Assembly (NCBI GenBank): GCA_017960705.1
Contig: JAGCYR010000200.1
Span: forward strand, 1-5,053
Length of the DNA stretch: 5,053 nt
Source of the DNA: Clostridia bacterium
GTDB taxonomy: Bacteria > Bacillota > Clostridia > Oscillospirales > CAG-272
Direction of reading: 5' to 3'
Every line of letters begins with the position of its first letter. Positions within the stretch are counted from its first letter, which is position 1. The translations under genes were made by a program, and so were the position numbers. Of this stretch, positions 1-4,858 are shown piece after piece. Under the pieces are notes generated by a model. The model did not search any database and had not been told where the DNA came from. It saw only the letters and a list, made by a program, of their open reading frames with translations.

Positions 1-228
1 AAGCGACGCGGGAGAATACTTGACCGCGTTCAAAAAGAGCGCGTAGAACGAGAAGGGCGTCTCGGCAAACGGCAGAAGCACGAAGGCGGCGACCCACATC
101 ACGAGACCCACCCAGACGGCGATCTTCAGATGCGAGTAGCGGTCGGTCTCGTCGGTCCCCTTTTTGTAAAAGAGATCGGCGAAGCCCCAGCCGAGAATAC
201 AGATCAGCGCAGCGACAAACCAGTTCAT
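1..228 (-). CDS. EamA/DMT-family transporter, N-terminal 76 codons (runs off the window)
   Basis: The ATG at 228-226 follows AGAGGA with 7 nt spacing, and the frame stays open to the window edge. The protein begins MNWFVAALICILGWGFADLF, a first membrane helix (about residues 3-20) with the W-G-F-(A/S) pattern common at the start of EamA-type drug/metabolite exporters. A short basic/acidic loop follows (YKKGTDETDRYSHLK, 21-35), then a second hydrophobic helix at about 36-54. Family members usually have about 10 helices and some 300 residues, so roughly three quarters of the gene lies outside. The substrate cannot be predicted. It is the last gene seen in a leftward series and has its own promoter at 280-308. 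Assignment rests on the N-terminal pattern only; another small multi-helix membrane protein is possible. Confidence 0.72.
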   Translation of the reverse strand, partial: MNWFVAALICILGWGFADLFYKKGTDETDRYSHLKIAVWVGLVMWVAAFVLLPFAETPFSFYALFLNAVKYSPASL

Positions 229-279
229 TGGGAAATCCTCTTTCCGGTGATTCCGCGGTCAAGAATACACTCGCCGGAT

Positions 280-308
280 ATTGTAGCACATTTTTCGCCC
301 GATTGCAA
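280..308 (-). promoter_or_regulatory. Sigma-A type promoter of the EamA transporter gene
   Basis: Read leftward, the -35 is TTGCAA (308-303), the spacer is 17 bp and the -10 is TACAAT (285-280). The predicted transcript start is near 273, leaving a leader of about 45 nt before the ATG at 228. The promoter begins 18 bp after the TfoX stop codon, and no terminator lies between, so the gene can also receive read-through from tfoX. Confidence 0.75.
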
Positions 309-325
309 CCTGTTTTTGCTATTTT

Positions 326-637
326 TCAAGGTTTTTTCGGGGCGGGGAGCTCGTTTACCATCGCGTCGAAAAGCTCTTTCAGAAACTCCCTGTCGTCGAT
401 CTGTTCAACGAGCAACATCGGCTTCGCCCCTTCGTAGGGCGTCTCGAGCGGCGCTTCGGGCATCCACTTTTTCGCGGCGTCGGTCGCCTTGACGAGCAGA
501 CGGTCGTCGTAGATCCCGCCGACGATCTTCCCCCGGTAATAAAGGATATACTCGCCCATCATCGCCTTGTATGAGATCGGGTGCAAAAGCGAGAGCTGGT
601 CGAGGACGAATTCGAGATAGTCTTTGGACGACGCCAT
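326..637 (-). CDS. Stand-alone TfoX N-terminal domain protein
   Basis: The product has 103 residues. The start at 637 is chosen because GGAGGG sits 7 nt upstream. An upstream in-frame ATG at 760 would add 41 Arg/Thr-rich residues that are only the shadow of the small ORF in another frame. The segment MMGEYILYYRGK (26-37), followed by IVGGIYDDRLLVKAT, matches the TfoX N-terminal fold (family pattern: M-F-G-x-Y-x-L-Y-x-x-G-K ... D-D-x-L-x-x-K). The length equals that domain alone, with no C-terminal TfoX domain. In gamma-proteobacteria full TfoX/Sxy induces competence genes. Single-domain versions in Firmicutes have no settled role, so competence should not be assumed. It lies 19 nt downstream of the 38-aa ORF in the same transcript and ends in TGA. 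Confidence 0.87.
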   Translation of the reverse strand: MASSKDYLEFVLDQLSLLHPISYKAMMGEYILYYRGKIVGGIYDDRLLVKATDAAKKWMPEAPLETPYEGAKPMLLVEQIDDREFLKELFDAMVNELPAPKKP

Positions 638-656
638 TTGCGTTCCCTCCGGTTTT

Positions 657-773
657 TCAGCCCTCGTAGGGGGGCAGGTCGAAATGATGACGCTCCGTTT
701 TATAGTAAACGTGCCGAACCTGGTCGATCTTGTCGGGCGGCATTTCCGTCGGGTTCCCATCGGCGTCGGTCAC
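657..773 (-). CDS. Small hypothetical protein, 38 aa, upstream of tfoX
   Basis: A GTG-initiated ORF of 38 codons fills the space between the promoter at 800-828 and the TfoX ribosome binding site; its TGA is at 659-657. By hand count, G+C at codon positions 1, 2 and 3 is about 68, 34 and 76 percent, the high-low-high pattern of real genes in GC-rich DNA. The product is soluble-looking and polar, starts TDADGNPTEMPPDKIDQV, and ends in HHFDLPPYEG. It has no membrane segment or signal peptide. The start is uncertain: AGAAGG lies only 3 nt before the GTG, which is tight. An in-frame ATG at codon 11 is the alternative, and an in-frame TAA at 797-795 bars extension upstream. I do not recognise the family. 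Co-transcription with tfoX is inferred from spacing. Confidence 0.6.
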   Translation of the reverse strand: MTDADGNPTEMPPDKIDQVRHVYYKTERHHFDLPPYEG

Positions 774-797
774 CGCCCTTCTTTGCTGCTTTTTTTA

Positions 798-834
798 CCA
801 TTATACCCGGATCCGCGCGGGTTGTCAATGCCGT
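798..834 (-). repeat. Promoter-module repeat, copy 1
   Basis: Positions 813-834 are identical to 1540-1561 (22 bp, ACGGCATTGACAACCCGCGCGG read leftward in two overlapping parts). The -10 block CCATTATACC on the plus strand is also shared, and an A-rich initial transcribed region continues the resemblance. The spacer differs by one base in length (17 here, 18 in copy 2) and by a few substitutions. Confidence 0.8.
800..828 (-). promoter_or_regulatory. Consensus sigma-A promoter of the small ORF-tfoX unit
   Basis: Leftward reading gives a perfect -35 TTGACA (828-823), 17 bp, and a perfect -10 TATAAT (805-800). The predicted start is near 793, about 20 nt before the GTG of the small ORF and 155 nt before the TfoX ATG. 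The -35 overlaps the last codons of the LOG gene: that gene's TGA stop (827-825) lies inside TTGACA. The spacer contains the palindrome CCGCGCGG. The region 798-834 is a near copy of 1524-1561. Confidence 0.88.
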
Positions 835-1376
835 TCGTTTCCGGGCTGCTCGAGGCGGGCGAGGACCCCCTCGACGGTGTCCTCGAAAAAGATCCCCCGT
901 TGTTTTTCCTCGCTCGACAGACCCTGCTCGATCATTGTCGCGAGCAGCGCTTTCAGCCCGTCGTAAAAACCGTTGTGATTGTAGAAGATACACGGCGCGC
1001 TTTTCAGTTCCAAGGAGAGCATGGACATGATCTCGGTGATCTCCTCCAGCGTACCGGTCCCGCCCGGCAGAGCGACAAACGCGTCGCCGAGTTCCGCCAT
1101 TTTCGATTTTCGTTCCGGAATATCCCGCGTAACGATCAGACGGGTGAGCCCCTCGAATTGCAGTTCCCGCTCCACGAAGAAGGAGGGCTCGACCCCGATC
1201 ACTTCTCCGCCGGAAGAGACGGCGCTTTTTGCCAGAACGCCCATCAGCCCGGATTTCGAGCCGCCGTAAACGAGACGGTTGCCGCTCTCTCCGATCCGGG
1301 TCCCGAGTTTTCGGACCGCCTCTTTCAGCGAAGGGTCGTTTCCTTCGCAGGCGCCGAGATAAACCGTTACGTTCAT
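825..1376 (-). CDS. LOG-family (TIGR00730-type) nucleotide phosphoribohydrolase-like protein
   Basis: The product has 183 residues, the usual length for this family. The start at 1376 is supported by AAGGAG 6 nt upstream; the longer in-frame reading from 1445 lacks such a site. A Rossmann-type strand opens the protein (MNVTVYLGACEG, 1-12). YGGSKSGLMG (37-46) and PGGTGTLEE (104-112) are the two phosphate/nucleotide-binding signatures. ERKSKM (88-93) matches the E-R-K-x-x-M segment that carries the catalytic arginine. FYNHNGFYDGL near residue 131 is the usual late motif. LOG enzymes split nucleoside 5'-monophosphates into free base and ribose 5-phosphate. In plants this activates cytokinins; in bacteria many annotated 'lysine decarboxylases' are really this family. 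The bacterial substrate here is unknown. The TGA stop falls within the next promoter, and no terminator follows. Confidence 0.92.
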   Translation of the reverse strand: MNVTVYLGACEGNDPSLKEAVRKLGTRIGESGNRLVYGGSKSGLMGVLAKSAVSSGGEVIGVEPSFFVERELQFEGLTRLIVTRDIPERKSKMAELGDAFVALPGGTGTLEEITEIMSMLSLELKSAPCIFYNHNGFYDGLKALLATMIEQGLSSEEKQRGIFFEDTVEGVLARLEQPGNERH

Positions 1377-1523
1377 GTTTTTCTCCTTATCATATCGTCT
1401 TTTCAACGGTGAAGCGACTTCATAGGGTTTACTGCTGCGAAACACCGAACACTTTGTCGCATCGGTTCAAATCGAGAAAGATCCGGATCCCCTCTTCGGT
1501 TTCTCCCTCTTACAGCGTTTTTT

Positions 1524-1561
1524 CCATTATACCTGAAACCCGCGCGGGTTGTCAATGCCGT
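1524..1561 (-). repeat. Promoter-module repeat, copy 2
   Basis: This is the second copy of the module at 798-834. Here the spacer holds a perfect 14-bp palindrome, AACCCGCGCGGGTT (1537-1550 region), directly abutting the -35. Copy 1 keeps only the central CCGCGCGG. Confidence 0.8.
1526..1555 (-). promoter_or_regulatory. Sigma-A promoter of the LOG-family gene
   Basis: Leftward reading gives -35 TTGACA (1555-1550), an 18-bp spacer, and -10 TATAAT (1531-1526). The predicted start is near 1519, giving a leader of about 143 nt before the ATG at 1376. The leader holds a small hairpin (TGAAG/CTTCA, 1410-1422) and a coding-like 26-codon stretch without a start codon (1432-1509). I recognise no riboswitch in it. 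Confidence 0.85.
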
Positions 1562-1579
1562 CCGCTCCCGCGCCGACGC

Positions 1580-1608
1580 AAAAAGGAACCCCCGGAGAGG
1601 TTCCTTTT
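1580..1608 (-). terminator. Rho-independent terminator of the surface-protein gene
   Basis: A perfect 10-bp inverted repeat, AAAAGGAACC (1581-1590) with GGTTCCTTTT (1599-1608), encloses an 8-nt loop. Read leftward, the stem ends in a run of five T. It starts 15 bp after the TGA of the 357-aa gene and separates it from the LOG promoter. Confidence 0.85.
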
Positions 1609-1622
1609 CACAAGCGCCCGGA

Positions 1623-2696
1623 TCAGTCTGCGGTATCCGAATGATCCGTTTCGGGTTCCGCGTCGTCCCATGAGAGCGTCTGCTTCTTTTTCAAAACGAA
1701 CAGCGTGACGCCGACGGCGCATCCGGCGCCGCAAAGGAAGCCGAGGACGATCCAGAGCGCGGTGAGGTTCGGGGCGCGCTTCGGTTCGGGTTCGGGCTCG
1801 GGTTCCGGTTCCGGGATGACGGCTGCCGCTGCCGCCGCCTCTTCCGCCGCGGCAAGCGCCAATTCGTCGTCCGTCAGGTGTCCCAGGGTATCCGCGTCGA
1901 TCTCGGTCTTTTTGGCGGGGGACAAAGCGTTATAGGCTTGTCTTGCCGCCGTGATCGCGTCCTTATCGGAGGTCGTAACGGCGGACGCGGCGGGGAGCGC
2001 GTCGATAGCAGACTTCACCGGCGCGGCGGAGTCGGGACCGGTGATCACCGTGGGCCTGCTCGCCTTGCCCACATCCAGTTCGGCGATCTCGCCGTTGACC
2101 TTCACTTCGTAATCTCCTTCCTTCCGGAGGACCAGCGGTCCGCCGAAGGCTTCGGAGGACAGATCGTATTCGGAAGTGAAAACCGAGTACGAATCGGGGG
2201 CGGCGGACAGATTGACGATCGCGTTCCCGCTGATCCCGGGGTGATTGTATCCCGCGACGTAATTCCTGCCCTCCAGACGCAGATCGACGGTCAGAACCGG
2301 CGTTTCGTCCTCGCCCGATCCGGTCAGTCCGCTCGTGAAATGAACGACGGAGCACCATGTCTGCGGGTAGATATACAGATCCCGGAAAACCATATGTACC
2401 GTCGCGGGTGCCGCGTCCTCTGCGTTGTGTACGACGCGCAGGATGGCGTCGGCGTTTCTTACGCCGCCCGTGATCGTGTACAGCGTGTTTTCAAAGGTAA
2501 ATCCTTCGTAGTCCACGCCGTTCTGCGCGTAGTGATCGGCAAAGATCCGGATCGGTCCGTCGGCGACGTTCAGGGTGACGTAGTGTTCGAACCCGTCCTC
2601 CTCGGCGGAAACCGTGATCGCGGAAAGCGTCGCGAAAGCCGCGATCGTAAGAGCAAGCGTGAGAAGCAGGGCGAAGAGTTTTTTGCACGTTTTCAT
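1623..2696 (-). CDS. Secreted, C-terminally membrane-anchored surface protein (357 aa)
   Basis: The start at 2696 is chosen because GGGAG lies 7 nt upstream and a textbook signal peptide follows: MKTCKK, a hydrophobic core to about residue 28, and a likely cleavage after VSA (29-31). An in-frame start at 2783 would bury the signal peptide behind 29 residues read from repeat DNA. Residues about 35-205 are rich in alternating beta-type sequence (for example TVDLRLEGRNYVAGYNHPGI, 136-155), resembling the strand-turn repeats of clostridial carbohydrate-binding/beta-helix surface domains; this is only a resemblance. Residues 226-288 resemble the Gram-positive three-helix module V-K-x-x-I-D-A-L-P ... 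A-R-x-A-Y-N-A-L-S-P. An Ala run, (PE)5P at 295-305, a membrane helix (about 312-335) and the charged tail KKKQTLSWDD complete it. There is no LPXTG motif. Function is unknown; the layout implies an outward-facing domain on a stalk. Confidence 0.83.
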   Translation of the reverse strand: MKTCKKLFALLLTLALTIAAFATLSAITVSAEEDGFEHYVTLNVADGPIRIFADHYAQNGVDYEGFTFENTLYTITGGVRNADAILRVVHNAEDAAPATVHMVFRDLYIYPQTWCSVVHFTSGLTGSGEDETPVLTVDLRLEGRNYVAGYNHPGISGNAIVNLSAAPDSYSVFTSEYDLSSEAFGGPLVLRKEGDYEVKVNGEIAELDVGKASRPTVITGPDSAAPVKSAIDALPAASAVTTSDKDAITAARQAYNALSPAKKTEIDADTLGHLTDDELALAAAEEAAAAAAVIPEPEPEPEPEPKRAPNLTALWIVLGFLCGAGCAVGVTLFVLKKKQTLSWDDAEPETDHSDTAD

Positions 2697-2713
2697 TGGG
2701 GTACTCCCGTATT

Positions 2714-2791
2714 GTGAAGTTTTCGCCTTCGGCGAAAGTGAAGTTACGGCTGACGCCGTAGTGGAGTTTGCCGCAAGCGGCAAGTGAAGTT
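2714..2791. repeat. Tandem array: GTGAAGTT direct repeats separated by variable stem-loops
   Basis: GTGAAGTT occurs at 2714-2721, 2738-2745 and 2784-2791, with GTGGAGTT at 2761-2768; the periods are 24, 23 and 23 bp. Each interval is a short perfect hairpin with different arms: TTTCGCC/GGCGAAA (2721-2737), TACGGC/GCCGTA (2745-2760), and TTGCCGC/GCGGCAA (2768-2783). The last TT of each direct repeat takes part in the stem. The array fills the upstream region of the surface-protein gene, where a promoter would be expected. I recall similar word-and-hairpin DNA, usually mistranslated as short proteins, in gut Clostridia genomes, but I cannot verify that here. Confidence 0.85.
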
Positions 2792-2866
2792 AAGTGTTCC
2801 GCGCAATAGGGGTTCCCCGACGCATACGAAGCAGGCGTTGGGGGGTCGCGAAAGCGGAACACTTAA
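2790..2866. repeat. 77-bp element with perfect 13-bp terminal inverted repeats
   Basis: TTAAGTGTTCCGC (2790-2802) and GCGGAACACTTAA (2854-2866) are exact inverted repeats around a 51-bp interior. The interior contains a second stem, CCCCGACGC (2815-2823) with GCGTTGGGG (2835-2843), having one G-T wobble and an 11-nt loop, and a competing GGGGTTCCCC palindrome (2809-2818). The left end overlaps the fourth GTGAAGTT, so it sits in the array as an enlarged hairpin unit. No coding content is evident. It could be a tiny non-autonomous mobile element or a structured RNA/DNA element. Confidence 0.75.
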
Positions 2867-2868
2867 TG

Positions 2869-2904
2869 AAAAACCCCTTTCGTCGTCCGACGAAAGGGGT
2901 TTTT
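2869..2904 (-). terminator. Strong terminator of tRNA-Trp, potentially bidirectional
   Basis: AAAAACCCCTTTCGTCG (2869-2885) pairs perfectly with CGACGAAAGGGGTTTTT (2888-2904), giving a stem of about 16 bp. Read leftward the hairpin begins one base after the tRNA CCA end and finishes in five T. The A/T arms are symmetrical, so it could also stop rightward transcription coming out of the repeat array. Confidence 0.92.
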
Positions 2905-2905
2905 C

Positions 2906-2981
2906 TGGCAGGGGCGCTAGGACTCGAACCCAGGACCAACGGTTTTGGAGACCGCGATTCTACCAACTGAACTACACCCCT
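2906..2981 (-). tRNA. trnW: tRNA-Trp (anticodon CCA)
   Basis: This is a 76-nt cloverleaf with an encoded CCA end (2908-2906). The acceptor stem is AGGGGTG/CGCCCCT, the D-stem GTTC/GAAT, the anticodon stem GCGGT/ACCGT, and the T-stem CTGGG/CCTAG around TTCGAGT. The anticodon loop CTCCAAA places CCA at tRNA positions 34-36 (genomic 2948-2946), which reads UGG. The discriminator base is G73, the usual bacterial Trp identity base. It has its own promoter and terminator and so is a single-gene transcription unit. Confidence 0.97.
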
Positions 2982-2995
2982 GTACGACGGAGAAT

Positions 2996-3024
2996 AGTAT
3001 AACACACTTTTTTCCGAATTGCAA
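2996..3024 (-). promoter_or_regulatory. Promoter of tRNA-Trp
   Basis: Leftward reading gives -35 TTGCAA (3024-3019), 17 bp, and -10 TATACT (3001-2996). The predicted start near 2989 leaves a leader of about 8 nt before the mature 5' end at 2981, typical of a tRNA unit. Confidence 0.82.
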
Positions 3025-3030
3025 GGGGGT

Positions 3031-3112
3031 CGAAAAGATTTTTTCGGGTCGGAAACGGGAGCCCTGCAGGGAGCGTTTTTCGTCGGGCAAAAACGGGCGG
3101 CGAAAAATCTTT
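3031..3112. repeat. Imperfect inverted repeat in the tRNA-Trp/putP divergent spacer
   Basis: AAAGATTTTTTCG (3034-3046) is complementary to CGAAAAATCTTT (3101-3112) apart from one extra T. Between the arms are a perfect palindrome, CCCTGCAGGG (3062-3071), and a 7-bp hairpin, CGTTTTT/AAAAACG (3074-3095). The two flanking promoters point away from this segment. No ORF or known regulatory element is recognisable in it. Confidence 0.5.
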
Positions 3113-3134
3113 GCAATTTTATCCGCCGAAAGTA

Positions 3135-3163
3135 TTGCAATTAACCTCAAAATAGTGTATTAT
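3135..3163 (+). promoter_or_regulatory. Promoter of the sodium/proline symporter gene
   Basis: The -35 is TTGCAA (3135-3140), the spacer is 17 bp and the -10 is TATTAT (3158-3163). The predicted start near 3170 gives an AT-rich leader of about 37 nt. AAAGGA at 3194-3199 lies 7 nt before the ATG. Confidence 0.8.
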
Positions 3164-3206
3164 TGATTTTGTTATTTTATATTTATGCAGAAGAAAGGAT
3201 CATTTT

Positions 3207-4799
3207 ATGAGAATCGGTGAATTGATCGCCTTCATCCTGTACTTTACCATCGTACTCGGAATGGGCGTCTATTTCTTCGTCCGCGGCAGAAAGGATATGG
3301 GAGAAAAGAGTTTCTTCCTCGGCGGACGGAAGATGAGCGGTCTGATCGCCGCCCTCAGCGCCGGCGCGTCGGATATGAGCGCGTGGGTTTTGATGGGTCT
3401 TCCCGGCTCGATCTACCTTGCCGGTATGGGACAGGTCTGGATCTCGGTCGGTCTTCTGATCGGGACGATCCTTTCGTGGTTCCTCGTGGCGCCTCGTCTC
3501 CGCCGCTATTCGATGCTGGCGGACGACTCCATCACCATCCCGCAGTATCTGACCCGTCGTTTCAAATCCTCGAGTTCGGTCCTGCAGGTCGTGTGCGCCG
3601 TCATCTTCGTCGTGGTGTACTGCGTCTACGGCGCGTCGAGCATCAACGCGTGCGGGACGCTGCTGAACACCCTGTTCGGGCTGGATCCCCGCGCAGGGAT
3701 GGGGATCGCGACCGCGATCATTATCTCCTACGTTTTTCTCGGCGGATTCAACGCGGTGTGCTGGACCGACTTTTTCCAGGGGCTGCTGATGCTGGCGGCT
3801 CTGATGTTCACCCCGATCGTTGCGGTGGGGATGCTGAACGCAAACGGCGCCGTCGCCCCCGGTACGATCCCCGAACACTACTACAACTTCCTTTCGAGCG
3901 GTAAGTTCGACTGGAAGAGCGTTTCGGATATGCTGACCGGTCTCGGCTGGGGTCTCGGGTATTTCGGGATGCCGCACATCATCGTCCGCTACATCTCGAT
4001 CAAGTCCGAGAAAGAGATGAAGAAATCCCGCTGGATCGGTATCGCCTGGACCACCCTGATCCTTCTGATGGCGTCGGTCGTCGCCATCGTCGCGAGAAAG
4101 TATCTCGGAGACTCGATGCTCGGCAGCAAGAATCTGATCTTCGTCGAGATGGCGCGTACGGTTTTCCCCGTTTTCATCGGCGGCGTCATCATCTCCGCGA
4201 TCATCGCGGCGAGTATGTCGACGGCGGATTCCCAGTTGCTCGCGGCGTCCTCCGCGTTTGCGTCCGACGTGTATAAGACCACCATCAAAAAGGACGCGTC
4301 CGACAAGAACGTGATGTGGGTCGGACGGTGCGTCGTCATCGTGATCTCGCTTCTCGCCTTCGGTATCGCGATGCTCGGCTCGGGCGATCCCCCGATCGTG
4401 CCGGCGTTCAGTACCATCATGAGTCTGGTTTCCGCGGCGTGGGCTGCGTTCGGCGCGGCGTTCGGTCCCGTCATCCTGCTCTCGCTGTTCTGGCGGCGGC
4501 TCAACTACAAGGGCGCCGTTTCGGGTATCGTCACCGGATTCGCCGTCGATATCCTGTGGATGATCCTCTTCAACTTCGAGTACTACGGCATGACGAGCGC
4601 GGCGTACAACACCAACCTGTACGAGATCCTTCCCGGTTTCGTCGCCGGTATGATCGCCGCGGTCGCCGTGTCGCTCGCGACCGAGCAGCCGAGCAAGGAA
4701 GTCACGGATCTGTTCGACAAGTTCAAGGCTCTTGATTCTCTTGTAGAAGATGACCTCGCGGAAGAAACCGTGATCTCTCCCGTCAAAGAAGAAATCTGA
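3207..4799 (+). CDS. putP: Sodium/proline symporter, PutP type (SSS family)
   Basis: A 530-residue inner-membrane protein with about 13 hydrophobic segments, slightly longer than the usual 490-510. It imports proline with Na+ on the LeuT fold. SAGASDMSAWVLMGLPG (51-67) is the helix-2 signature of PutP; by alignment from memory D56-M57-S58 correspond to E. coli D55-M56-S57. The next residue is Ala where E. coli has Gly. WGLGYFGMPHIIVR (248-261) matches the substrate-side WGLGYFGQPH segment, with Met replacing Gln. SMSTADSQLL (336-345) carries the Ser-Thr pair of the sodium site. The acidic, hydrophilic tail (about 493-530) accounts for the extra length. A related solute is possible, but proline is the best call. 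It is monocistronic: own promoter, AAAGGA ribosome site, TGA stop and terminator 6 bp later. Confidence 0.93.
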   Translation: MRIGELIAFILYFTIVLGMGVYFFVRGRKDMGEKSFFLGGRKMSGLIAALSAGASDMSAWVLMGLPGSIYLAGMGQVWISVGLLIGTILSWFLVAPRLRRYSMLADDSITIPQYLTRRFKSSSSVLQVVCAVIFVVVYCVYGASSINACGTLLNTLFGLDPRAGMGIATAIIISYVFLGGFNAVCWTDFFQGLLMLAALMFTPIVAVGMLNANGAVAPGTIPEHYYNFLSSGKFDWKSVSDMLTGLGWGLGYFGMPHIIVRYISIKSEKEMKKSRWIGIAWTTLILLMASVVAIVARKYLGDSMLGSKNLIFVEMARTVFPVFIGGVIISAIIAASMSTADSQLLAASSAFASDVYKTTIKKDASDKNVMWVGRCVVIVISLLAFGIAMLGSGDPPIVPAFSTIMSLVSAAWAAFGAAFGPVILLSLFWRRLNYKGAVSGIVTGFAVDILWMILFNFEYYGMTSAAYNTNLYEILPGFVAGMIAAVAVSLATEQPSKEVTDLFDKFKALDSLVEDDLAEETVISPVKEEI

Positions 4800-4805
4800 C
4801 AAACG

Positions 4806-4838
4806 AAAACCTCCCTCCGGTCCGGAGGGAGGTTTTTT
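4806..4838 (+). terminator. Rho-independent terminator of putP
   Basis: AAAACCTCCCTCCGG (4806-4820) and CCGGAGGGAGGTTTT (4822-4836) are perfectly complementary around T4821. With a minimal loop the stem is about 13 bp, followed by a run of six T. It starts 6 bp after the stop codon. Confidence 0.94.
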
Positions 4839-4858
4839 GAAAAGCAACGGCAGGTTGC

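Noticed and set aside
638..760. N-terminal extension of TfoX to an ATG at 760
   Set aside because: The added residues are Arg/Thr-rich and out of frame with the 38-aa ORF that has the coding signature, while a strong ribosome site marks the ATG at 637.
624..1412. 262-codon open frame on the plus strand opposite LOG
   Set aside because: It is a shadow of the LOG gene, whose motifs and ribosome site fix the coding strand.
1377..1519. Riboswitch or T-box in the LOG leader
   Set aside because: Only a 5-bp hairpin is evident; no conserved riboswitch or T-box sequence could be recognised.
1878..2717. 279-codon open frame on the plus strand opposite the surface-protein gene
   Set aside because: The minus-strand frame has a signal peptide, membrane anchor, ribosome site and terminator. 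The plus frame is a Gly/Arg-rich shadow without a start signal.
2714..2866. CRISPR array
   Set aside because: Repeats are only 8 bp, the intervals are palindromic and too short, and there are no cas genes nearby.
2790..3140. Minus-strand open frame of 116 codons across the tRNA and repeat element
   Set aside because: It translates the tRNA-Trp gene (the familiar spurious VQLVES-type peptide), its terminator and the 77-bp element; it is not a protein gene.
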